Assembly (NCBI GenBank): GCA_964617665.1
Contig: CAZUAH010000502.1
Location: 1 to 10,265, forward strand
Length of the DNA stretch: 10,265 bases
Origin: JADHUC01 sp964617665
GTDB taxonomy: Bacteria; Planctomycetota; Planctomycetia; Pirellulales; Pirellulaceae
Direction: 5' to 3'
This document shows positions 1 to 6,904 of this stretch, one piece after another. Both the position numbers and the translations under genes were made by a program. Under the pieces are notes generated by a model. That model made no database searches. It was not told where the DNA came from and worked only from the letters and a program-made list of their open reading frames with translations. Each line of letters begins with the position of its first letter. Positions within the stretch are counted from its first letter, which is position 1.

Positions 1-2
1 GA

Positions 3-68
3 AAGCTGGAAGGAGCGATTACTGGTCGAAAGGGCGAGTACGGCGAAAAGCCTCTCCTCAACTACTAG
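3..68 (+). CDS. Probable C-terminal tail of an unidentified gene (partial)
   Basis: From the left edge, the third frame stays open for 21 codons and ends at a TAG at 66-68. The encoded tail is polar and charged, ends in Pro-Leu-Leu-Asn-Tyr, and contains a Thr-Gly-Arg-Lys-Gly stretch, which looks like an ordinary protein C-terminus. The other two forward frames also reach stops soon afterwards, so the choice of frame rests on amino-acid composition alone. No family can be assigned from 21 residues. If real, the gene runs in the same direction as the kinase downstream, but more than 300 bases separate them, so one operon is unlikely. Confidence 0.4.
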   Translation, partial: KLEGAITGRKGEYGEKPLLNY

Positions 69-180
69 ACGATCGCGTGAAACCTCGGGATAGATGAAGC
101 ACGGTCGCAGGCGTCTCTCTCCGACCCGTACAACTGCTACTCAATAAGAACCGCGCATACGTGCCTCGGCCAGCAATACC

Positions 181-208
181 TTGACATACCGCTCGTAGGG
201 TGTAGGCT
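181..208 (+). promoter_or_regulatory. Candidate sigma70-type promoter for the kinase gene
   Basis: A perfect -35 hexamer TTGACA (181-186) is followed after 16 bases by TAGGCT (203-208), which matches the -10 consensus at only three of six positions. The spacing is acceptable but the -10 box is weak. Transcription would begin near 215, giving a leader of roughly 175 bases that contains the palindrome at 262-276. Planctomycete promoters are poorly defined, so this is a candidate only. Confidence 0.28.
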
Positions 209-261
209 AACAAATCGGGACGGGGATAAGGTGTGACCAGGCAGTGTGTCGGCGGCCTTCG

Positions 262-276
262 GCGTGATCATCACGC
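262..276. promoter_or_regulatory. Perfect interrupted palindrome, possible operator
   Basis: GCGTGA, a three-base spacer TCA, then TCACGC form a perfect inverted repeat with 6-base arms. It lies in the leader between the candidate promoter and the kinase start. The arm length and spacing suit a small dimeric repressor or a short RNA hairpin. I do not recognise it as the site of a named regulator, and a palindrome of this length can arise by chance. Confidence 0.25.
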
Positions 277-375
277 TCTGCGTAACGAGAATCACCTCGC
301 AACAGTGCGTGACGATTCCTGATCTTGCGACATCCACTTCTTGGCCGACCCGATTTATCGCCGTAGGTTCATCCC

Positions 376-380
376 GGAGG
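376..380 (+). promoter_or_regulatory. Ribosome-binding site that decides the kinase start
   Basis: GGAGG at 376-380 lies 11 bases before the ATG at 392. The same frame is open back to a TTG at 341, but that codon has no Shine-Dalgarno sequence in front of it. The 17 residues it would add are arginine- and proline-rich and come before a leader that is itself typical of an N-terminus. The ATG at 392 is therefore preferred. Confidence 0.6.
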
Positions 381-391
381 ACGCTCGGCCG

Positions 392-3300
392 ATGGGCAAG
401 CAGTTACGTTGTCTAAATGGCCACCATTGGGAGCAGAATTCTCAGGAAGAGACTGCGGACCAAGATTGGTCGCGGGTCTGTCCAGTCTGTGGTGCCTCGG
501 CCCAAACGGTCTACCTGAGCTCCATTCGCGATCTGGATACTGAAACATCTCCTCATCCAGATTCCGGTCCCATCGTCGCCTTAGAAACGCCCACAACGGA
601 CTCGTTCGGCAATCTCGAGATTCTACGCGAACTTGGTCGAGGCGGGATGGGTATCGTCTATTTGGCCTTCGACAAGCGGCATCGTCGCCGTGTAGCTGTG
701 AAGACGCTGCGTTGGATGGGGCCGACCGCGCTACATCGATTCAAACGCGAGTTTCGCGTATTGGCGGATGTAGCCCACCGAAACCTGGCTACCCTGTCCG
801 GTCTGGTCTACGACGGAACGTCGTGGTTCCTCACGATGGAGTATGTCGATGGAGTCAATTTTCTGAAGTACGTCAGGTTTGGGAAACAGACGAGGCCATA
901 CTCGCATCTTGTCGCGGCACCCGAGGCAGATGTTGAGCCGACGGCTGCTTACGGCGAGCCCTGCGGACTTTCGACAGAACAGTACCATCGTTTGCGTAGT
1001 GGCCTGCGGCAATTAACCGAAGGTGTTGCGGCTGTACACAAAGCGGGCGTCCTACACCGTGATATCAAGCCTTCGAATGTATTGGTCTCGCAAGACGAAC
1101 GTGTGGTAGTTCTGGATTTCGGCCTCGCCGCAGAAATGGAGCAAAGTGGATCACATCAGAGTACAGAGCTGAACGTCCTGGGAACCGTGAGCTACATGTC
1201 CCCAGAGCAGGCGGCCGGTCAATCGATCTCGGAAGCGTGCGATTGGTACTCTGTGGGCGTCGTGCTTTACGAAGCCTTGACCCACACTCTCCCGTTCTCC
1301 GGCAAGCCGCTGGAAATTCTCCGTGATAAGCAAGACGTCGATCCCCCTGCGCCCAAAGAGCTTGTGCAGGGTGTTCCCGATGATTTGAATGACCTATGCA
1401 TGAAGCTCCTCCGGCGCGATCCAGAAGAACGCGCCACGGCGGCCGACATTCTGAACGTTTTGGGGACAACCATACCGCAAGAACGCCAATCGGAGCAGCC
1501 TCTGCCAGGTCCGGCTGAAGCGGCTCCTTTCTTGGGCCGTGACCAACACCTTGCCGCATTGAACGAGTTCTATGGCGAGATGGATCGCGGCGAACCGGTG
1601 ATCGTCTTCGTCCATGGCAAATCAGGCGAGGGGAAAAGCACGTTGGTGCAGCGGTTTCTCGCGGATATCGATAAACGCAACGACGCGATCATACTGACGG
1701 GTCGTTGCTATCAACGGGAACTGGTCCCGTTCAAAGCACTCGATAGCGTCATTGATGAGTTGCAGGGTTTCCTGAGGCGTCTGCCACCAGCCGAGGCCGC
1801 CGCCCTGATGCCTCGAAACGTGCAAGCGTTGTCGCGGATGTTCCCGGTGTTGGGTCGAGTGGAAGCAGTCGCGTGTGCCCCGGACCGCAAAATGGACGTA
1901 CTGGACCAGCAGGAGTTACGGCGTCGAGCGTTTGGCGCCCTGCGTGAGTTGCTGGCCCGGATCAGCGACCGAGCGTCCCTGGTGATTTGGATCGACGACC
2001 TGCAATGGGGCGACGTGGATAGCGCGTACCTTCTGCTCGATCTCATTCAGCCTCCCGACGCACCCGAGCTTTTCTTCATGGGCAGCTACCGCAGCGACGA
2101 ACGGGCCACCAGTCCGTTCATGCAGGCTTTCCGCGAGGTGCAGGACCAGCGGGGCATAGTCATACGCGAACACGCGTCGGCGGTAGGACCATTGAGCCGC
2201 GACGAATCCACTAGGTTGGCCCTTGAACTGCTTGGCCGCGAGGATGAAGAGACGAAGCAGATTGCCGAGACGATATCGCAGGAGTCCGGCGGGAATCCAT
2301 TTATCGTTAGCGAGTCGGTGAAATACGTGCAGTCGACTCCCGACATCGCTCCCGGAGAAACAATCACGCTGCAAAACGTGTTGAAAGGACGATTGACGCG
2401 TTCTTCCGAGGAGGAACGGAGGTTGTTGGAAGTCGTGGCCGTGGGCGCGCAACCCTTGCCACCGGACGTGGCTTTTTCGGCGGCCAAAACCGTGGAGGAC
2501 GGTCCCAGAGTTTTGGCTCAGTTGACCGCAGACCACTTGATTCGCACCATCGGCCCGACGGACGAGACGGAAATCGAGATGTACCACGATCGCATCCGCG
2601 AGTCTCTTGTGGCGGTGCTGCCGGAGGAAAGTGTATGCGACCTGCATAGCCGTATCGCGACTGCACTGGAGGACAGCGGCGAAGCCGATCCTGAGGCACT
2701 GGCCGTTCACTATCATGGGGCACAGCAGCACGCCAGAGCAGCTCAATACTACGGGGTTGCGGCGGATCAGGCGGCCGCTGCATTGGCATTTGATCGCGCG
2801 GTCGAGCTCTATCGCTTCGCACTTGGGCTGCGGCACGACGATACCACGTCCGACGCCGATTTGCGCACCAGACTGGCCGAAGCCCTGGCAAATGCCGGCC
2901 GTGGTGCGGAGGCGGCACGTGAGTATTTGGAGGTTGCGAAGACCAGCTCAGCCGCACGTCAGTCCGAACTTCGATTACTTGCAGCGATGCAGTATCTTCT
3001 GGCCGGACACCTTGACCACGGCATTACCGCTCTCGAGGCTCCATTGGCTGCGGAGGGCCTCAGTCTACCGAAAACCTCGATTCGGGCGTTGGTGTCAATC
3101 CTGTTCCGACGAATGCAATTGCGGTTACGTGGTCTAGGATATCGCAAAGGTAGTCCGAGCGACTCATCAGAGGCCGCGCTACATCGGATCGATACGTGCT
3201 GGTCTGTGGCGCGAGCATTCAGTGTGGTCGACACGATTCGAGGCGCTGCTTTCGAGTTGCGCAGCCTGCTGTTAGCCTTCCGCGTGGGCGACCCGCTGCG

Positions 3301-4348
3301 CATCGCTCGCGCTCTGTCGCTGGAATCTGCACATGTCGCATCCTGGGGGCGGTCTGCAGGCAAAAGGACGGCACAGCTTCTGAAGGTCGCAAGGGATCTG
3401 GCACAGCAAGTCTCCGACCCTTACGCCACTGCATTCGGCCTCCTGTGCTCGGGCGGAACTGCCTACCTGGTGGATGGCCGCTGGAAGGAGGCACTGGATC
3501 TCTGCGACCAAGCCGAAGTAGTCTTTCGAGAACGCTGTACCGGTGTCGCGTGGGAAATGGACACGACACACACGTTTGCTTTGTGGTCGCTGACCTACAT
3601 GGGGAGGATTACTGAACTCCGACGTCGAAGGCAAGTCCTGCTGAAAGAGGCGCAAGAGCGTGGCGATCTCTACGCGCAGACGAATCTCGGCACGTACATT
3701 ATGGCCCTGGATCGGCTCGGTGCGGACGACCGCGAGGGCGCAAGGGAAGAATTGCAGGATGCCATATCTCGCTGGACCCAGCGCGGGTTTCACGTTCAAC
3801 ACCATAATGCCACACTCGCTCACACGTTGGTCGAGTTGTACTGTGGGAATGGCCTTGCCGCCTGGGAGCGGATTCGCGAGGTCTTTCCCGACTACAGAAA
3901 GTCGTTCCTGTTGCGAGTCCAACAGGTCCGCACTGACATCGTGCAATCTCGCGCCAGAAGTGCCTTGGCAGCGGCCTGTGCAGACGCGAGCAATCGAACC
4001 TCGCTGTTGCGAGCGGCCGCCAACGACGCGCGTCGTCTGAAACGCGAGAGAATCCCCTGGGCAACCGCATCGTCTGAGCTGATCTCCGGCATGGTGGCCT
4101 GGGCTCGGGGTGACGAAACGACGGCTGCCGCGATGCTTGAGGCAGCCATTGCGAATTTCGACGCGGCCGACATGGAACTACACGCAGCAGCGGCACGTTG
4201 CCGTTTGGGACAACTCGTTGGTGGCTCGAAAGGTGACGACCTGATGAAACAGGCTTCGTCACGCATGGAAGCCCAAGAGATCCGAAACCAGTTGCGATTC
4301 ACGTGGATGATGGCCCCGGGTGTTCCGGAGCTGACCCCCGACTCCTGA
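392..4348 (+). CDS. Ser/Thr protein kinase fused to STAND/AAA-type NTPase and TPR-like tail
   Basis: A 1318-residue multidomain signalling protein with no signal peptide or membrane segment, so probably cytoplasmic. The N-terminus has a zinc-ribbon-like leader (C7, H11/H12, then C30-x-x-C33). A complete Hanks-type kinase domain follows (about 75-350): glycine loop GRGGMG (82-87), ATP lysine K104, catalytic HRDIKPSN with D224, metal-binding DFG at D242 and a YMSPEQ activation-segment end. An extra loop of roughly 35 residues sits after the hinge, around 158-195. From about 380 to 750 lies an AAA_16/STAND-like NTPase with Walker A GKSGEGKST (409-417) and Walker B VIWIDD (D535, D536). The remaining 560 or so residues are alanine- and leucine-rich helices that look like degenerate TPR repeats. 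All catalytic residues are present, so an active kinase is expected. This layout resembles the PknK-like kinase/ATPase fusions known in planctomycetes and myxobacteria; they couple phosphorylation to ligand- or partner-sensing NTPase switches. The target is unknown. Confidence 0.93.
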   Translation: MGKQLRCLNGHHWEQNSQEETADQDWSRVCPVCGASAQTVYLSSIRDLDTETSPHPDSGPIVALETPTTDSFGNLEILRELGRGGMGIVYLAFDKRHRRRVAVKTLRWMGPTALHRFKREFRVLADVAHRNLATLSGLVYDGTSWFLTMEYVDGVNFLKYVRFGKQTRPYSHLVAAPEADVEPTAAYGEPCGLSTEQYHRLRSGLRQLTEGVAAVHKAGVLHRDIKPSNVLVSQDERVVVLDFGLAAEMEQSGSHQSTELNVLGTVSYMSPEQAAGQSISEACDWYSVGVVLYEALTHTLPFSGKPLEILRDKQDVDPPAPKELVQGVPDDLNDLCMKLLRRDPEERATAADILNVLGTTIPQERQSEQPLPGPAEAAPFLGRDQHLAALNEFYGEMDRGEPVIVFVHGKSGEGKSTLVQRFLADIDKRNDAIILTGRCYQRELVPFKALDSVIDELQGFLRRLPPAEAAALMPRNVQALSRMFPVLGRVEAVACAPDRKMDVLDQQELRRRAFGALRELLARISDRASLVIWIDDLQWGDVDSAYLLLDLIQPPDAPELFFMGSYRSDERATSPFMQAFREVQDQRGIVIREHASAVGPLSRDESTRLALELLGREDEETKQIAETISQESGGNPFIVSESVKYVQSTPDIAPGETITLQNVLKGRLTRSSEEERRLLEVVAVGAQPLPPDVAFSAAKTVEDGPRVLAQLTADHLIRTIGPTDETEIEMYHDRIRESLVAVLPEESVCDLHSRIATALEDSGEADPEALAVHYHGAQQHARAAQYYGVAADQAAAALAFDRAVELYRFALGLRHDDTTSDADLRTRLAEALANAGRGAEAAREYLEVAKTSSAARQSELRLLAAMQYLLAGHLDHGITALEAPLAAEGLSLPKTSIRALVSILFRRMQLRLRGLGYRKGSPSDSSEAALHRIDTCWSVARAFSVVDTIRGAAFELRSLLLAFRVGDPLRIARALSLESAHVASWGRSAGKRTAQLLKVARDLAQQVSDPYATAFGLLCSGGTAYLVDGRWKEALDLCDQAEVVFRERCTGVAWEMDTTHTFALWSLTYMGRITELRRRRQVLLKEAQERGDLYAQTNLGTYIMALDRLGADDREGAREELQDAISRWTQRGFHVQHHNATLAHTLVELYCGNGLAAWERIREVFPDYRKSFLLRVQQVRTDIVQSRARSALAAACADASNRTSLLRAAANDARRLKRERIPWATASSELISGMVAWARGDETTAAAMLEAAIANFDAADMELHAAAARCRLGQLVGGSKGDDLMKQASSRMEAQEIRNQLRFTWMMAPGVPELTPDS

Positions 4349-4430
4349 TTGACACCTGGGACGGCTGGTTTCGAGGCTTTCTCCGAATATTGCCGCAACC
4401 GGGGCGAATACTCAGCCAAGGAGACGCACT

Positions 4431-5111
4431 ATGGACCAGGCAACCGCGACTGCAGTCTTTGCCGCGATCATGGGACTGGGTTTCATCGTCTGGATCCTTT
4501 CGTTGACCAAGGCCCTGAAGATGGGCCGCGAATCCTCGGCGATGGAAGAATGGCAGGCCGGTAGCCCAATGCCGGGCAAGTCCTTGACGGCGTCGGGCGA
4601 GCGGACTATTCACGGCGACCCCGAAAAGCTCTCGAAAGCGCTCGTTCGTTCACTGCTGCAAGTGAACATCGGCATGTTCGGCTCGCTGTTCGAGATGGTC
4701 GAAAGAACGGCCCAGCGAGTCGTCTTGAAGAAGACCGGACCTTTGGTCTGCAATCAACCTGCCGGTCTTTACTTCAGCGAGGCCGAATTTCAGTTCAACC
4801 CGATTGGCGGAGACGCGGTGCGAGTGTCGTATCAACTCGGATACGAGCGACTGGCACGACTCATGAGGCGTATCGCACTTGGAATCATCCTTGGTGTGGG
4901 CCTGCCCGTGATGATTATCGTCGGTTTGATCATTTGGCTATTCGTGCTTCCAGCCGAAGAGCCCGCAGTGCTTTGGCAAGTCTTCCAGACTTTTCAAATT
5001 GGCCACGCACTTTGGCCGCCATTCTTGATGATCTGGATATACTCCGCAGGCCGCCGCCACTCGAAGACCTTCGTCTCGAATCTACTCACGACGTTGGAGC
5101 TGTCGGACTGA
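4431..5111 (+). CDS. Small membrane protein of unknown function
   Basis: A 226-residue protein I do not recognise. The start is secure: AAGGAG (4418-4423) lies 7 bases before the ATG. There are three predicted hydrophobic segments: one at the extreme N-terminus (about 7-24), one at about 149-173 that is very rich in Ile, Leu, Val and Gly, and one at about 187-205. Between the first and second lies a soluble region of about 120 residues that is neither a signal-peptide passenger nor an obvious enzyme. The first segment is followed by Lys/Arg residues, which by the positive-inside rule would place the middle domain in the cytoplasm. The gene starts 82 bases after the kinase stop on the same strand and may be co-transcribed, in which case the protein could be a membrane partner or substrate of the kinase. 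That is inference from position only. Confidence 0.8.
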   Translation: MDQATATAVFAAIMGLGFIVWILSLTKALKMGRESSAMEEWQAGSPMPGKSLTASGERTIHGDPEKLSKALVRSLLQVNIGMFGSLFEMVERTAQRVVLKKTGPLVCNQPAGLYFSEAEFQFNPIGGDAVRVSYQLGYERLARLMRRIALGIILGVGLPVMIIVGLIIWLFVLPAEEPAVLWQVFQTFQIGHALWPPFLMIWIYSAGRRHSKTFVSNLLTTLELSD

Positions 5112-5125
5112 GCGCACGATTGCGC
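5112..5125. terminator. Short hairpin between convergent genes, possible terminator
   Basis: The 15-base gap between the two convergent stop codons is almost entirely a perfect hairpin: GCGCA, loop CGAT, TGCGC. The stem is only 5 base pairs and neither strand has a T-run after it, so it does not meet the usual rho-independent definition. Its position between converging transcripts is the main reason to list it. Confidence 0.25.
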
Positions 5126-5126
5126 C

Positions 5127-6059
5127 CTACTTCTCCATCTCAATCCCTTCGTGGCGGAGCGAGTTTTTCACGAGGAAGCTGCAGTTCTTCTGAAAGAAGT
5201 CCTCTGGCATCAACTGCGTCTTCTGGTAGACCTCTGAACCAAGCGTCCCGGCGATCTCTCGTGGCGACTTGCCCGATTTCGTGTCGTCGATGATTCGCCG
5301 GTGGCACTGTTTCGTAGCGTCGATCGTAGCGCGGAGGTAGGATTCCACTTCGTCGGCACCTTGGATAACCGCATTATGGCTGAGGCAGAGGATCTCTGCA
5401 CCAAGCCCGGCCAAACGCTCAATCGAAGCGACATACGCGGCGTAGTCGGTGAAGTAACAGTGCCACCAGAACTCTTCGTCAGGCAAGTAATAGCCAGTGG
5501 CATCGGAGATGATCAGGATCTTCCGACTCGGTTCATGGAAGCTCAAACTGCAATCGCTATGGCCCGGCGTTTCAAGGACCTCGAACGAAATCCCCTCGTC
5601 CACTTCGATCACATCGCCGTCCTTCAGCACTCGGTCCACGGCGATCTGATTCTCGGCCATCGGCGGACGTTTCTGTTCTTCGGTGATCATACCCGCTTCG
5701 ATCAACGAACAGGTCAGCGCATCGTCCATTTTGCAGAAGAACGAAACGGCTTTCTCCACGGACAACGTCTTGGCCGCTGGATTCGAGGCCAACACGGAAA
5801 CCTCCGGAAACATCTCACGAAGCATCGGAACGGCCATCACGTGGTCCGGGTGAGCGTGTGTGACTACGAGTTGCTTGACGTAGTCGCCAACGATCCCCAT
5901 TTCGTCCACTTGTCCACGTAGAATCGGCCCCATAGGGCCGGTGCCGCCCTCGAACACCGTGCCCTGTTCCTTGCCTTTGAACAAGTACATGGGATACGCG
6001 TTGGCTCCCAACATCCAGAAGTTGTCGACGATTTCTACCGGGGGATCTTTGACGATCAT
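5127..6059 (-). CDS. Metallo-beta-lactamase-fold hydrolase
   Basis: A 310-residue MBL-superfamily protein. The metal-binding set is complete: THAHPDH (H68, H70, D72, H73), H167 in TPGHSDC, the bridging D186 in ISDATG, and H228 in LSHNAV. This predicts a two-metal hydrolase of the glyoxalase II-like type. A helical C-terminal part of about 80 residues may cover the active site. The HAHPDH motif differs from the HxExDH of flavodiiron proteins, so an oxygen reductase is unlikely. The ATG at 6059 is preceded by AGGAG at a good distance and overlaps the stop of the activator gene in an ATGA, implying translational coupling. The open frame extends further upstream, but only as a shadow of the activator gene. 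The substrate is unknown; the context suggests an acyl-CoA thioester or a related ester, or a protective role. The family is certain, the reaction is not. Confidence 0.9.
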   Translation of the reverse strand: MIVKDPPVEIVDNFWMLGANAYPMYLFKGKEQGTVFEGGTGPMGPILRGQVDEMGIVGDYVKQLVVTHAHPDHVMAVPMLREMFPEVSVLASNPAAKTLSVEKAVSFFCKMDDALTCSLIEAGMITEEQKRPPMAENQIAVDRVLKDGDVIEVDEGISFEVLETPGHSDCSLSFHEPSRKILIISDATGYYLPDEEFWWHCYFTDYAAYVASIERLAGLGAEILCLSHNAVIQGADEVESYLRATIDATKQCHRRIIDDTKSGKSPREIAGTLGSEVYQKTQLMPEDFFQKNCSFLVKNSLRHEGIEMEK

Positions 6060-6844
6060 TGTTTCTCTCCTTCTTCGGCCTGTTCTAAAGCAAGCAGTGC
6101 GGCTCCGAATGCTCCGGTACATTGAGGATCCGGGGGCACCTGCGCCGGCGTTTTGAAAGCTGCCTCGGCCAACGTCACCAGAAGCGGATTGTGAGCCACA
6201 ACACCGCCGGTCATTACCAAGACGCCCTCGACCATGCCCATTTCCACGATACGTTTGATGACCGAGCGAAACGCGCCCTTCACAATATCTTCCACACGTT
6301 CGCCGGCTCGTATCTTTGCCAGAATCTCGGTAGCTGAGAAGACCGTGCAGAAACTGCCCAGCGTCACTTCCTTCGTCGATTGCTCGGCCAAGCCGTTCAT
6401 ATCCGATACGGGCAAGTCCAAGCGAAGTGCGATCTCCTCCAAGAACGAGCCGGTTCCCGCGGCACACTTGCGATTCATCTTGAAACTGGTGCGGCGCCCT
6501 TCGCCGTCCAGATGGATCATCTTGCAGTCCTGAGCGCCGATGTCGACCAGCGTCATGGCCTGTTGGACGTGGTGAAAAGCTCCCTTGCTGTGACACGCAA
6601 TCTCGGTGGCCGTCCCGGCTACCCACGGCACATTATTGCGGCCGTAACCGGTTGACACGGCTCGCTGGATCTGTTGTTCTTCCAAGCCGCTGCTCGACAG
6701 AGCTTCGTCCAGACAGCTTTGTGCGGTCTGGGCATAGTCGATGCCCGATCGGGCGACGGCACGAGCCACCGTTTGCCGGTCTTCGTCGATCAGCACCAAC
6801 TTGGCCGACGACGCACCGATATCAACGCCACAGTAGTATTGCAT
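6056..6844 (-). CDS. ATP-dependent activator of 2-hydroxyacyl-CoA dehydratase type (HgdC/BcrA/D-like)
   Basis: A 262-residue member of the BadF/BadG/BcrA/BcrD ATPase family (ASKHA fold). These homodimers carry one [4Fe-4S] cluster between the subunits and use ATP hydrolysis to inject a low-potential electron into the partner enzyme. Visible signatures are the phosphate-binding GVDIGASSAK (6-15), STGYGR (64-69), TEIACHSKGA (80-89), VDIGAQDCK (100-108), the cluster-bearing RKCAAGTG (C127) and GSFCTVF (C166), and TGGVVAHN (212-219). Cys127 and Cys166 carry the same residue numbers as the cluster ligands I recall for Acidaminococcus HgdC. The start at ATG 6844 is chosen because it leads straight into the family's usual N-terminus; the frame runs 10 codons further, only through a short repeat. 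No clear Shine-Dalgarno sequence precedes it. It follows the dehydratase-like gene by 61 bases and overlaps the MBL gene by 4 bases. Confidence 0.93.
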   Translation of the reverse strand: MQYYCGVDIGASSAKLVLIDEDRQTVARAVARSGIDYAQTAQSCLDEALSSSGLEEQQIQRAVSTGYGRNNVPWVAGTATEIACHSKGAFHHVQQAMTLVDIGAQDCKMIHLDGEGRRTSFKMNRKCAAGTGSFLEEIALRLDLPVSDMNGLAEQSTKEVTLGSFCTVFSATEILAKIRAGERVEDIVKGAFRSVIKRIVEMGMVEGVLVMTGGVVAHNPLLVTLAEAAFKTPAQVPPDPQCTGAFGAALLALEQAEEGEKQ

Positions 6845-6851
6845 GGACCCG

Positions 6852-6874
6852 AATGACCAAATTCCAATGACCAA
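6852..6874. repeat. Tandem short repeat, two AATGACCAA units
   Basis: The 9-base unit AATGACCAA occurs at 6852-6860 and again at 6866-6874, separated by ATTCC, giving a 14-base period. On the minus strand the units read TTGGTCATT. From memory, units of this kind recur as intergenic repeats in planctomycete and other environmental genomes, but I cannot check this. The repeat sits in the 60-base gap inside the operon, directly upstream of the activator gene, where a ribosome-binding site would be expected. Confidence 0.6.
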
Positions 6875-6904
6875 CAGACAAAGGCGGATGCTGAATCGCG
6901 TACC

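Larger units (their letters stand above)
69..391. other. Gene-free stretch upstream of the kinase gene
   Basis: I see no convincing gene in these 323 bases. A minus-strand open frame of about 66 codons (337-137) has no Shine-Dalgarno sequence and a cysteine- and histidine-rich composition unlike a real protein. What the stretch holds is a perfect TTGACA hexamer (181-186), a perfect 15-base interrupted palindrome (262-276) and a GGAGG ribosome-binding site (376-380) for the kinase. No rho-independent terminator is obvious behind the partial gene ending at 68. Confidence 0.5.

Noticed and set aside
137..337. A 66-codon minus-strand frame upstream of the kinase
   Set aside because: No Shine-Dalgarno sequence, no recognisable protein features and an atypical Cys/His-rich composition.
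1916..2836. A 306-codon minus-strand frame inside the kinase gene
   Set aside because: It lies wholly within the NTPase region of a well-supported gene, has no domain or ribosome-binding site, and fits a reverse-frame shadow of G+C-rich coding sequence.
4349..4354. TTGACA immediately after the kinase stop, as a promoter for the membrane protein
   Set aside because: No acceptable -10 box occurs 16-18 bases downstream; co-transcription with the kinase is simpler.
6060..6626. Upstream extension of the MBL frame to a possible 499-residue protein
   Set aside because: The extra part overlaps the activator gene in another frame and has low-complexity Gly/Arg/Ser-rich composition. The ATG at 6059 has a good ribosome-binding site and starts the MBL domain.
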